Origin: CAYQOX01 sp964419335
Lineage (GTDB): Bacteria > Hinthialibacterota > Hinthialibacteria > Hinthialibacterales > Hinthialibacteraceae
NCBI GenBank assembly: GCA_964419335.1
Contig: CAYQOX010000014.1
Location: forward strand, 29,129 to 93,128
Length of the DNA: 64,000 nt
Reading direction: 5' to 3'
The notes under the pieces are model-generated. The model saw only the letters and a list, made by a program, of their open reading frames with translations. It made no database searches and was not told the origin of the DNA. Positions 8,739-17,452 of the stretch are shown here, one piece after another. The position numbers and the translations under genes were made by a program. How positions within the stretch are numbered: the first letter of the stretch is position 1; the number at the start of each line of letters is the position of its first letter.

Positions 8739-10223
8739 ATGCATCTAACATTCATATTCGACGATTTAATCTTAAGCCATCAACCCTTGGGAGCGTGTTA
8801 CATTTCGGCGGTGCTAAAAGAAGCGGGACACCAAGTGAGTGCGATCAACTTGGATGATAGCCCGGATTATGTGGAAAAGATCAAAAAACTCAACCCAGAT
8901 GTCATCGCCTATTCTTCCACCACCAGCCATAACCCCCGCTACCTACAAGTGAACCGGGAAATCAAAAAACAACACGATTGTTTTTCTCTTTTCGGCGGAC
9001 CCCACCCTACCTTTTTCCCTCAGATGGTGGAATTAGAAGGGGTCGACGCCATTTGTACCGGCGAGGGTGAATATCCCACCTTAGAACTGCTCACCCAGTT
9101 GGAAGAAGGCAAAGATCCCACAGTCGTCGATACGATGCAATTCAATGTTAATGGTAAAATCATTAAGAATCCCAACCGCCCTTTTATTACAAAAAAAGAT
9201 TTAGATGATGTCCCTTTCCCCGATCGCGAATTAATTCGTGATTTCGCCGTCTGGAAACAACGGACAGGTTATATTATGGCGGGGCGCGGTTGCCCTTACG
9301 ACTGCACGTTCTGCTTTAACCATACCTCGCGTGATACCCAAGAAGGACGCTGGACGCGACAACGTAGTGTGGATAACGTTCTCGCCGAGTTAAAGTGGCT
9401 CAAGGATGTTTACAAAATTATCTATGTTGCCTTTCAAGATGACACATTCATCTTGAATCGCCGCTGGCTGCGAAACTTCCTGCCGCGATATGGCAAAGAA
9501 ATCGGGCTTCCCTTTATCTGTAATGTGCGCGGCGATCTTACCGACGAAGAAGAAGCAAAACTGCTCGCCGAGGCCGGCTGTATTCGCGTGGCCATGGGAA
9601 TCGAAAATGGCTCCGATGAATTGCGCCGCACGATTCTAGCCAAAAACATTACCACCGAACAAATCCAACGCGCCTGCGATTTGTATTACCAGCACGGCAT
9701 TCGGGTCATGGGACAAAACATGATCGGCGTTCCCGGCGAAAGCGTCGATACGGTGCTATCCACGATCCAACTCAATATCAATTGCCGCACCCACATTAAC
9801 ATGTTCTCCTTTTTCCAACCCTTCCCCGGGACGGCTTTAGGAGAAATGTGCAAATCCGATAACGGCTTCAGCGGCGATCTGGATGAACTCCCCCGGGAAT
9901 ATCAGGAACGCTTGGCCGACAGTATTCAATTACAGAATAAAGAACTGATTGAAAAGATCGGGCAATGTGCCCATCTCTTCACCAGCTATCCACGTGTCTT
10001 TTGGTTCACCAAAAAAGTGCTGAGTTGGTTACCTAGTTATTCCCTCAAACTGATGTATATGGATTGGCTAGTTCGTATGAAGCAAGAACTCTTCAAGAAA
10101 GGAAACGTAGGTCTGCCTTCGGTTTGGCATCCACCGAAATTCATTGTGGAAGCCATTCATGCCGAGCAACCCGAAATCCCAATTCAACAAATTGCGCGCG
10201 AAGTGAGCCGTGAAGCGGCTTAA
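8739..10223 (+). CDS. B12-binding-domain radical SAM protein, paralogue 2
   Basis: A 495-residue paralogue of the preceding gene with the same domain order and the same cysteine positions (GRGCPYDCTFCFNH, Cys185, Cys189, Cys192). Long blocks are nearly identical, including VAFQDDTFILNRRWL and HGIRVMGQNMIGVPGES. I chose ATG 8739 over the upstream in-frame TTG 8724 because GCGAGG stands eight bases before it and the N-terminus then matches paralogue 1 (MHxxFxFDxLxLSHQPLGA). The 127-base gap between the two genes means each may have its own promoter. Tandem duplication followed by divergence is the simplest history; the substrates may differ. Confidence 0.85.
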   Translation: MHLTFIFDDLILSHQPLGACYISAVLKEAGHQVSAINLDDSPDYVEKIKKLNPDVIAYSSTTSHNPRYLQVNREIKKQHDCFSLFGGPHPTFFPQMVELEGVDAICTGEGEYPTLELLTQLEEGKDPTVVDTMQFNVNGKIIKNPNRPFITKKDLDDVPFPDRELIRDFAVWKQRTGYIMAGRGCPYDCTFCFNHTSRDTQEGRWTRQRSVDNVLAELKWLKDVYKIIYVAFQDDTFILNRRWLRNFLPRYGKEIGLPFICNVRGDLTDEEEAKLLAEAGCIRVAMGIENGSDELRRTILAKNITTEQIQRACDLYYQHGIRVMGQNMIGVPGESVDTVLSTIQLNINCRTHINMFSFFQPFPGTALGEMCKSDNGFSGDLDELPREYQERLADSIQLQNKELIEKIGQCAHLFTSYPRVFWFTKKVLSWLPSYSLKLMYMDWLVRMKQELFKKGNVGLPSVWHPPKFIVEAIHAEQPEIPIQQIAREVSREAA

Positions 10224-10270
10224 TCATAACCTTACTGAATCCATTCCCTTACCTCATCTGTCCGCTGATT

Positions 10271-10304
10271 CATTGAGTGGGAGTTCAAACACTCCCACTC
10301 AATG
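10271..10304. terminator. Perfect 14-bp hairpin after the radical SAM pair
   Basis: CATTGAGTGGGAGT at 10271-10284 pairs perfectly with ACTCCCACTCAATG at 10291-10304 around a six-base loop. It lies 48 bases after the stop of paralogue 2, the place expected for a terminator, but no T-tract follows on either strand. It may instead be a transcript-stabilising stem-loop. Confidence 0.55.
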
Positions 10305-10593
10305 ATGAAAGCAAAAAATATTCTCTCTCCCCATTACTTCTATTTCTTTGAACCGTATATAAGAACAAAATGGAAAAATCAAAACATACAGAATTTATTC
10401 TTTTTTTTAAGTTTAATTTAAACACAATGACTGTGTAAAATCGTTGAAATCCAGAGAAAGCCCGTTTGCGCCAACCTGACACAAATCAGGCTTCATCGTA
10501 CTATAACATATTGATTTTATTTAATAAAAAGCAATGGCATTTTTTTTGCTTTATTCATCCAATGATACTAATTCCAAGAAAGGAGTATAACGA
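10305..10593. other. AT-rich leader region before htrA
   Basis: About 290 bases without a gene. A small inverted repeat (CCTGA 10475-10479 with TCAGG 10486-10490) and runs of T and A are visible. The ribosome binding site AAAGGAG stands just before the protease start. I see no clear -35/-10 pair and no heat-shock operator. Confidence 0.3.
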
Positions 10594-12069
10594 ATGAAGA
10601 ATTTAATGAAGAATCACCGGATTCTAGCGCTATCTCTTATCCTCACCCTCGCATTTTCTTTTTCTCTTGCCACTGATGCGGTAGAACCTGATGAGCCCTT
10701 AACTTCCCAAACCTTTGTCAAAATCGCAGAAAAAGCCGCCCCTTCCGTGGTCTATGTCAAAGTTGAACGCAGCATAACCATCACCCAGCATCGAAACCCG
10801 TTCGATATGTTTGGGCGTGATTTTTTTGAACGTTTCTTCCCAGAACGATTTCGAGATGACGAAGAAAAAGAAGAAGAAGATCGCTCTCCCCGCGAGCGCG
10901 AATATAGGCAAGAAGGCGAAGGCTCGGGTGTTGTTATCTCGGAAGATGGATATATCCTAACCAATCATCATGTGGTTGGTGAAGCTGATCGAATTTCCGT
11001 GAAACTAAATGATGGACGCCAGTTCGAAGCGGAGTTGATTGGCACCGATCCCGAATCCGACGTGGGCGTGATCAAAATCGAGGTGAACAACCTCCAACCC
11101 ATACCTCTTGGCGATTCTGACGATATCAAAGTTGGTGAATGGGTAGTCGCCATCGGCAATCCCTTCGGCTTGTCGAATTCTGTTTCTACCGGAATCATAA
11201 GCGCTAAGGGACGCAGCAATATCGGCATTGTCGATTATGAAGATTTCATCCAAACCGATGCTGCCATTAATCCCGGGAATTCCGGCGGCCCCTTGTTAAA
11301 CTTACAAGGAGAAATGATCGGTATCAATACCGCTATTTTTAGCCGCAGCGGCGGCTATATGGGCATTGGCTTCTCCATTCCCATTAACATGGCCAAGGTG
11401 ATCTACGAACAGTTGAAAGATACAGGCACCATTACCCGTGGCTACTTGGGCATCTGGATGCAAGACCTGACTTCTGAATTAGCCGAATCGTTCGATTTAG
11501 ATGAAAATCAAGGCGTCGTCATTTCTGAGGTGGTGCCTGACTCCCCCGCGGCTGAGGCAGGATTTCAAACCGGGGATGTGATCATTGAATTTGAAGGCAA
11601 ACCGGTTCAAAGTGCAGGCGACCTTAGAAACTGGGTTGCCATGATTTCTCCAGAGACCAAGATCGAAATGGTTGTCATTCGTAATGGTTCAAAACAAACA
11701 CTCACTCCCACCATTGCCAAACGTGATGAATCAGCCATCGCTTCTCGAGAACAAGGAGAAGAACCCGAAGATAAAACCATCTTAAATAAAATTGGTATTA
11801 ACGTCCAAAACCTGAGTCCTGACTTAGCGGAACAATTCGATTATGATGAAGAACAAGGCGTAATCATAACCGAGGTGGAAGCGTATTCTCCCGCGGCTCG
11901 CCAAGGTATTCGACCCGGCACTTTGATTATCGAAGTCAACCGTGAACCCGTGGCGGATGTAGATCAATTCATTTCTGTTGCGAAAAAAGCAATAGAGAGA
12001 GGCAATATGCTTCTTTTAATCAAACAAGGTGAGCGCAGCCGCTATGTCCCCCTAAAATTTAATGAGTAA
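10594..12069 (+). CDS. degP: HtrA/DegP-like periplasmic serine protease with two PDZ domains
   Basis: A 491-residue envelope quality-control protease. A signal peptide covers about residues 1-28 (ILALSLILTLAFSFSLA). The trypsin-like domain carries the triad His126 (TNHHVV), Asp156 (ESDVGVIKI) and Ser230 (NPGNSGGPL). Two PDZ domains follow (about 285-370 and 395-485), each with a conserved GVVISEV/GVIITEV start. A highly charged loop (DDEEKEEEDRSPRERE, about residues 89-104) matches the variable LA loop of DegP-type proteins. AAAGGAG precedes the ATG. It is a single-gene unit, with a stem-loop at 12109-12135 downstream. DegQ or DegS naming would be equally acceptable; the double PDZ supports DegP/DegQ. 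Confidence 0.92.
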   Translation: MKNLMKNHRILALSLILTLAFSFSLATDAVEPDEPLTSQTFVKIAEKAAPSVVYVKVERSITITQHRNPFDMFGRDFFERFFPERFRDDEEKEEEDRSPREREYRQEGEGSGVVISEDGYILTNHHVVGEADRISVKLNDGRQFEAELIGTDPESDVGVIKIEVNNLQPIPLGDSDDIKVGEWVVAIGNPFGLSNSVSTGIISAKGRSNIGIVDYEDFIQTDAAINPGNSGGPLLNLQGEMIGINTAIFSRSGGYMGIGFSIPINMAKVIYEQLKDTGTITRGYLGIWMQDLTSELAESFDLDENQGVVISEVVPDSPAAEAGFQTGDVIIEFEGKPVQSAGDLRNWVAMISPETKIEMVVIRNGSKQTLTPTIAKRDESAIASREQGEEPEDKTILNKIGINVQNLSPDLAEQFDYDEEQGVIITEVEAYSPAARQGIRPGTLIIEVNREPVADVDQFISVAKKAIERGNMLLLIKQGERSRYVPLKFNE

Positions 12070-12108
12070 ACAATAGAATTATCACGCTTTTACGAGTATA
12101 GTTCATTG

Positions 12109-12135
12109 TGTGGGGTCAGTTCATCTGGCCCCACA
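12109..12135 (+). terminator. Stem-loop downstream of htrA
   Basis: TGTGGGGTCAG (12109-12119) pairs with CTGGCCCCACA (12125-12135) with one G-T pair and a five-base TTCAT loop. It stands 40 bases after the protease stop. Only a weak T-rich stretch follows, so termination efficiency is uncertain. Confidence 0.55.
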
Positions 12136-12193
12136 ACTGTTTGAATTCCATCTGAGACCACATTGTTTGACAATTTTCATGAAAGGATAATCT

Positions 12194-13532
12194 ATGAGCA
12201 TCCTTTTATCCTGGATGAAATGGGGGGCTCGTTATTGTGTTGATTATGGGAACAAGTGCTGATATACGTGCCGAAAACGAATTGCAACATTTTCTCAACC
12301 GCCAAGAGCCCATTTTCTCTTGGACCATCCACAACAAGCAAGATTCTGACCAAGGAAACCTCTACTTTCTACGACTTATTTCTCAAACATGGAAAGAAAT
12401 CATATGGACACACCAGCTTTCTCTCTTCGTTCCGAAGAAATTACATCCCTCTGATCACGCTCTTCTTTTTATTTCAGGCGGCTCCAATCAAGAGGGTGAA
12501 CCCAAATGGGAACATGGCTTCAGCCCTACCTTAATGCAAATCGCGCACAAGAGCGGTTGCCCTGTTGCGACCCTGCGGCAAGTTCCCAATCAACCTCTTT
12601 TTGGCGATAAAACCGAAGATGAACTCCTCTCGATGACCTTTGTCCAATATCTTGAAAGCGAAGATCCCACCTGGCCTCTTCTCTTTCCCATGGTCAAAAG
12701 CGCAGTGAAAGCCATGGACGCAATCCAAGAATGGAGCGAGACACATTTAGAACATAAAATCGAGCACTTTGTTCTTGCTGGGGCATCCAAACGGGGTTGG
12801 ACGACTTGGCTCACCGGGGCCAACGATCCCCGAGTGACAGGCATTGGCCCCATGGTGATCGATATCCTTAACTTAAATCTACAAATGCAATATCAACTCG
12901 AATCCTGGGGGAAGTACAGTAAGCAAATTTTTGAGTATACCGAAAAAAATCTTCCCGCACGGATTAATGAAACTCGCGGGCAAAAATTACATTCGTTAGT
13001 TGATCCTTATTCCTATCGCGAGTATTTATGCATGCCAAAACTGATCTTCATTGGCACCAACGATGAATATTGGCCAGTAGACGCAGTAAAAAATTATTTC
13101 AATGATCTCAAAGGAAAAAAATACATTCACAATGTCCCCAACGCGGGACATGATTTAGCCGGGGGAGAACAAGCCGGCTGCGCTCTCGGTGCTTTTTTTG
13201 CTGCCATAGCCAAAGAACGAGAACTTCCAAATCTTTCCTGGGATTTAATAGAACATGAGGATACGGTAACACTGCGAGTGCAGGCAGACCACTCGCTAAA
13301 AGAAGCAAATTTATGGTTTTCCACCTCTCCTGATCGTGATTTTCGCAACGATAAATGGGAAAGCCAACCCCTTCCGATCGCCCCCCCCTCCCAATTCAAC
13401 CAAGAAATCCCTCTACCAAAAGAGGGTTTCAAAGCCTTCTATATCGAATGCATCTACCCCAGCCCTTTAAACGGAACCTATTCCCTATGCACCCAAATCT
13501 ATGTATTGAATAAAAACGGAGTCTTGAAATAG
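12194..13532 (+). CDS. PhoPQ-activated pathogenicity-related (PqaA-like) secreted hydrolase, frameshifted in its signal peptide
   Basis: The body is a PhoPQ_related family (PF10142-type) alpha/beta hydrolase with LAGASKRGWTTWLTGA, FIGTNDEYWPVDAVKNYF and NAGHDLAGGEQ, the expected nucleophile, acid and His regions. The main frame opens only at about 12216 and has no good start except GTG 12237. An ATG at 12194 in another frame has GAAAGGA six bases upstream and encodes MSILLSWMKWG. Removing one G from the six-G run at 12222-12227 joins it to LVIVLIMGTSADIRAEN, giving a textbook signal peptide. The gene therefore either carries a real +1 frameshift, slips at the G run, or has an assembly error. 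Natural substrates of the family are unknown. Confidence 0.8.
12222..12227 (+). repeat. G6 homopolymer at the signal-peptide frameshift
   Basis: Six consecutive G residues. With five, the reading frame from ATG 12194 continues without interruption into the PqaA-like protein. Such tracts are common sites of sequencing indels and of slipped-strand phase variation. Confidence 0.7.
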
Positions 13533-13646
13533 AGAACCGGATATGGAGTTTATCTAATAAAATTTATTTTAATAGAAACCCACGAATTAAAATTTTCATA
13601 AGAAAATTTTATCTTTCTCCGGTCGAGCTCTCCACAGGAGGCCGGT

Positions 13647-15116
13647 TCAAATCGAACGCAGGGTGAGATGTTCCCACATTTGATGATTCGTCAAGAAAGA
13701 AACCGTCACTTCAGCATCATACCCGTCTTCAATAACTCCAGGTTTGCTGCATGAACCAATATGGTGTGATATTCCAGGCAGGACATGCATTCCAATGATG
13801 GCATCATAGATGGCGCGGCTGCCTTCCATCGCTCCCAAGCGTTTTAATTTTCCATTATCCTGCATTAAATAACATTCGGATGAATTCACCTTAAAGAAAT
13901 TGCCATCCAACACATAACCATTAAATGGAACCATCAACACCTTGCCGTGCCAATCCACCGCTTCCGTTTCTTTTCCCTCCAAAACCGTGCATGACATCCG
14001 TGCTTGAGGGAAGTATCCATCATCCCCTTGACGTGAATTACCAATAGAATCACTTTTCTCAACGCCGAGAAACGTCTTCAAATTCTTCTTATCGATATAC
14101 TCACTGCCCAAATGCTCATACACCTTTGAATCTTTTATATGGATCTTTTCCCGCGATGGGCGGCCATAACTATCGAAAGAATAAGAACCAATGACTTCCA
14201 AACCTTCGATTCTTTGCCGTGGATTATCCCTCAAAATGAGGTTCGAATTCTGCACATTTTTTCCTATCGGAAACAGAGATTGTTGACCCACTTGAAGAGG
14301 ATGCACCGGCTCTTCAAATTGATGTCCAAAGATTTCATGAATAGGTACCCCGCTGAGCATGATCACATCATGGGTTAAATCGTCGGATAAACCGGAATTC
14401 TCTATATCAGGTTCATCCACATGATGAGAAATCGCATGGAGTCGGGCGAACGCATCGGTAAAGTTCCGGGATTTACGAATTTCTTGTTCCAAGGTAGGAT
14501 CAGGGAGGTATTCTATAAGTAAAGGAAGGCGATTAACTTCCTCATTATTTGAAACATAGGCTCCAACACTTCGAGTAATCATATAAGGATGATAACCTTG
14601 TCGATAGTGGATTGATAAATACGGTTGAGACTCAACGATCATCCCGCCATTTGAGTTAACAACAATATTTTGTTCCACTCCAAAATCACGAGTTATGCGT
14701 TCATTCTTATAATCGCGTGTGAAAGCGACAAACTCATCATCCCACTGCTCAAAATTGGTTGGAATCTCCCTTACATCGAAGAAGATCTCCGAAGGCAGAG
14801 TAAATCCCTTTGGGGTGAAAACATAGGGAGTTTCGCTACGGTGTTTCCATTCCTCAAACTGGGGAAGATTGAAGGTAAAAAGTTCTTCGCCATGGACGGA
14901 AGAATAGATCCTGGCATCCATGTCCTCTTCGTTATAGGTTGAACTTAAGCAACAATGGCTCACATTCTTTCTACCGCGGTCTATGTATACGGAATCAAAA
15001 ACCACTTGCCGATAGCGTAAAATACTCTTCTTTTTATCACGAACCAATCGCATCATCGCATGCGCAATCTCGCGCAATTCTTCTTCCGATTTAACAAATT
15101 TCTCCATTGATAACAT
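13647..15116 (-). CDS. TldD/PmbA family metallopeptidase
   Basis: A 489-residue member of the modulator of DNA gyrase family (TldD/PmbA). The zinc-binding HExxxH motif is present as HEIFGHQFEE near residue 262, preceded by SGVPI. Downstream family features include GNSRQGDDGYFPQARMS and GSCSKPGVIEDG near the C-terminus. TldD-TldE complexes are ATP-independent proteases that cleave unfolded peptides and mature some RiPPs. No partner (inactive PmbA/TldE) gene lies beside it, so it may work as a homodimer. A second ATG three codons in could also be the start. Monocistronic. Confidence 0.8.
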   Translation of the reverse strand: MLSMEKFVKSEEELREIAHAMMRLVRDKKKSILRYRQVVFDSVYIDRGRKNVSHCCLSSTYNEEDMDARIYSSVHGEELFTFNLPQFEEWKHRSETPYVFTPKGFTLPSEIFFDVREIPTNFEQWDDEFVAFTRDYKNERITRDFGVEQNIVVNSNGGMIVESQPYLSIHYRQGYHPYMITRSVGAYVSNNEEVNRLPLLIEYLPDPTLEQEIRKSRNFTDAFARLHAISHHVDEPDIENSGLSDDLTHDVIMLSGVPIHEIFGHQFEEPVHPLQVGQQSLFPIGKNVQNSNLILRDNPRQRIEGLEVIGSYSFDSYGRPSREKIHIKDSKVYEHLGSEYIDKKNLKTFLGVEKSDSIGNSRQGDDGYFPQARMSCTVLEGKETEAVDWHGKVLMVPFNGYVLDGNFFKVNSSECYLMQDNGKLKRLGAMEGSRAIYDAIIGMHVLPGISHHIGSCSKPGVIEDGYDAEVTVSFLTNHQMWEHLTLRSI

Positions 15117-15402
15117 TTATAAAACAACCTTTGAAGTGAAGATTTAACGAAAAAATTTAATATGTATAAGATAAACAAAAAAAAAATTCAATAAAATAAA
15201 TTGATCTTTCATTTAAATATTTTAATCATAAGTCAAAAAACTAGAAAGACTTATAATGATATAAACAAAGAGCCGTCTCTCCTACCTACTTGATTCTAGG
15301 GTACATTTTATTGAACAAAAACTTCTAAAACAAAAAATAATGGTTTATAATTGAAAAAAACCTTGACCTGAGCCTTTTTATCATTATATCATTCAATACG
15401 TT
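15117..15402. promoter_or_regulatory. AT-rich divergent region with merR-type gene promoter
   Basis: A 286-base AT-rich spacer between the TldD-like gene (left) and the MerR-like gene (right). A plausible plus-strand promoter is TTGACC at 15363-15368 with TATATC at 15385-15390 (16-base spacer), which would place the transcript start only a few bases before ATG 15403. A seven-base inverted repeat (ATAAGTC / GACTTAT) lies near 15230-15257. Nothing else is recognised. Confidence 0.4.
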
Positions 15403-15858
15403 ATGACAACTAATAATAATAAATCCCATCCTATTCCAACTCCGCTGGAGGAAATCCCGAAGAAGATTTACTACTCCATTAGTGAGGCGAGTGAATTCAC
15501 AGGGGTTGAACCTCATGTCCTTCGCTATTGGGAAACCAAGTTTTCGAAATTGAATCCAAAGCGTGTGGGAGGAAACCAACGGAAATATACCCGTAATGAT
15601 CTGGAATTGCTTTATGAAATCGTTCATTTACTTCATTTTGAAGGTTATACCCTCGACGGCGCCGAACGCAAGCTGAAGATGGGGTTAAACGCCCTCAAAG
15701 CCGAACGCAAAGCCAAAGAAGCTACGCTCAAAGCCGTCAAGGAAAATGCTGATCCCAATAGCCTTTTTGTCAACCCGGAAAACAAAACGAACTCCAAACT
15801 CCAAGAAATTAAAACCGAGTTGAAAGATGTTTTAAACCTACTGGATACCAGCGGCTAA
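15403..15858 (+). CDS. MerR-family transcriptional regulator
   Basis: A 151-residue protein whose N-terminal half is a MerR-type winged helix-turn-helix: YYSISEASEFTGVEPHVLRY, WETKF, RKYTRNDLELL. This is followed by a helix and a coiled-coil-like tail rich in Lys, Ala and Glu (about residues 80-150). There is no effector-binding domain or metal-site cysteine, so the signal is unknown. Similar proteins in other genomes sit near division or DNA-replication genes. The gene is convergent with lptB and overlaps it by four bases. Confidence 0.85.
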   Translation: MTTNNNKSHPIPTPLEEIPKKIYYSISEASEFTGVEPHVLRYWETKFSKLNPKRVGGNQRKYTRNDLELLYEIVHLLHFEGYTLDGAERKLKMGLNALKAERKAKEATLKAVKENADPNSLFVNPENKTNSKLQEIKTELKDVLNLLDTSG

Positions 15859-16604
15859 TCTGTTTTCGATATTTGCTCACCCCGGAAATAGAATTTTTCA
15901 CCAAGATAAGTTTCACGCACCACCGGATCGTCGATCAGTTCAGATGCACTTCCTTGAGTAAGTATAACTCCTTGATGCATGATATAGGCGCGATCCGTCA
16001 CTTCCAGGGTTTCCCGCACGCTGTGATCCGTAATTAAGACTCCGATCTTGCGCTTTTTGAGGTTGATAATAATTTCCTGCAGTTCGGCCACCGCGATCGG
16101 ATCAACTCCGGAAAAGGGCTCATCCAAGAGCAAGATGCGGGGATTAGCCGCCAGCGCCCGGCATATTTCCAATCGGCGTTTCTCCCCTCCTGACAAGGTG
16201 ACCGCCTGTTGGTGAATCAAATGAGTGAGTTCCGCTTCTTCCAGCAACTGATGGCAGCGCTCATAGCGTTGCTCTTTCTTATACGGCATATTCTCCAGCA
16301 CCACTAGAATATTTTGTTCCACTGTCAAACGGCGAAAAATGGAGGGTTCTTGCGAGAGATAGCCAATGCCAAGCCGCGCCCGCTGCGATAGGGGTTTTTC
16401 GGTGATTGCATGATCATTAAGGAGAATATGCCCCGCGTCGGGTTTAACAATCCCCATAACCATGCCAAAAGTCGTGGTTTTCCCCGCGCCATTGGGTCCC
16501 AGGAGTCCTACGATTTCATGCTGAGATACCTTGAGCGAAACGTCATTGACAACGGTCTTGGAGCCGTAATTTTTTACTAAATGTTCACCATTAAGGGTTC
16601 CCAT
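15855..16604 (-). CDS. lptB: LPS export ABC transporter ATP-binding protein LptB
   Basis: A 249-residue ABC ATPase that powers lipopolysaccharide extraction from the inner membrane with LptFG. It has Walker A GPNGAGKTT, the LptB-typical Q-loop GYLSQEPSIFRRLTVEQN, the signature LSGGEKRRLEICRALA, Walker B ILLLDEPFSGVDPIAV and the switch LITDHSVRETL. AAAGGGGAT precedes ATG 16604. It is last in a tight three-gene leftward operon after a methyltransferase and a nucleotide-sugar dehydrogenase. Neither lptA nor lptC is next to it, unlike the proteobacterial arrangement. Its presence is good evidence for an LPS-like outer membrane. Confidence 0.92.
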   Translation of the reverse strand: MGTLNGEHLVKNYGSKTVVNDVSLKVSQHEIVGLLGPNGAGKTTTFGMVMGIVKPDAGHILLNDHAITEKPLSQRARLGIGYLSQEPSIFRRLTVEQNILVVLENMPYKKEQRYERCHQLLEEAELTHLIHQQAVTLSGGEKRRLEICRALAANPRILLLDEPFSGVDPIAVAELQEIIINLKKRKIGVLITDHSVRETLEVTDRAYIMHQGVILTQGSASELIDDPVVRETYLGEKFYFRGEQISKTD

Positions 16605-16617
16605 TCTTGTATCCCCT

Positions 16618-17445
16618 TTATGCTTTCAATGGCCGTTTATACGCCACCACCCCCATGTAGGGGGCAAAATTGGGTGTAAGCGCTACGATCAATTTATTCT
16701 TTAAGCTCATAGCATGTCCCACTTGATTTATCTCACAGCCGTTTTGTTTAAGAAAGCGGGCGACATCCATCGGATTGGCGAGATAGACGCTATCGGCATC
16801 GCCCCCAATATGGCGTTCACTCAAATCCGGTTTGCGATACAAGAAGCGGGGATTTCTGGAACATTTTTTCTTTAACGAAATGGAAAGATTGCTTTTGAAC
16901 CATTGCCAGGCCTGGGCTCGTGATTCAGCAAACACCGGCCGCCCTTCTCCTCCAAAAAACATACGTATCCAATCAAACGCAGGCAAGTAGGGCGAAAGTA
17001 AATTGGGCGAATGTAAAATTACATGCCCATACGTCTTCAATACCCGTTTCATTTCTAGTAAACATGCGGGGATATCGGGAATATGCTCAATAAATTCGAA
17101 TCCCACGACCGCGTCGAAAGTCTCCTCCGCGAAGGGAAGCTGTAACGCATCGCAGGCAAGCAGCGAGGTCGCAGGATGCACCCGCTTCTCTTCGAGGAGG
17201 AAGAGAGTGGATAAATCAGCGCCGACAACCTCATAACCGGCCTCTGATAAGAGGCGCGTGGATAACCCCGTTCCACAGCCCAAATCTAGAACCGTCGATG
17301 GGGGTCGAACATAGCGCTGAATCAATAGAAGAAACGGACGAAGAAATTCGGTATCGTGAGTTAGAAGGTCGTCACGATACGATTGACTGGTTTGGTAATA
17401 GCGTTTAAGTTCCTCATTCGTTTTTTGATCCGGTTGATAACTCAT
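16618..17445 (-). CDS. Class I SAM-dependent methyltransferase
   Basis: A 275-residue methyltransferase (Methyltransf_11/25 type). The SAM-binding glycine motif VLDLGCGTGLSTRLL is at about residues 53-67, with an acidic residue at the end of strand two (VVGADLS), FDAVVGFEFIEHIPD as motif II/III, and MKRVLKTYGHVILHSPN. The C-terminal part is unusual and may bind the acceptor. It starts seven bases after the UDP-sugar dehydrogenase and ends 13 bases before lptB, so it probably modifies a surface polysaccharide or its lipid carrier. The substrate is unknown. Confidence 0.82.
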   Translation of the reverse strand: MSYQPDQKTNEELKRYYQTSQSYRDDLLTHDTEFLRPFLLLIQRYVRPPSTVLDLGCGTGLSTRLLSEAGYEVVGADLSTLFLLEEKRVHPATSLLACDALQLPFAEETFDAVVGFEFIEHIPDIPACLLEMKRVLKTYGHVILHSPNLLSPYLPAFDWIRMFFGGEGRPVFAESRAQAWQWFKSNLSISLKKKCSRNPRFLYRKPDLSERHIGGDADSVYLANPMDVARFLKQNGCEINQVGHAMSLKNKLIVALTPNFAPYMGVVAYKRPLKA

Positions 17446-17452
17446 TCGTCCG

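Noticed and set aside
12167..12191. TTGACA with GATAAT as a promoter for the PqaA-like gene
   Set aside because: The spacer is only about 13 bases, too short for a sigma-70 promoter.
13621..13670. tRNA-like GGTTCAAATC segment
   Set aside because: No acceptor or anticodon stems flank it, and it lies at the end of the TldD-like gene.
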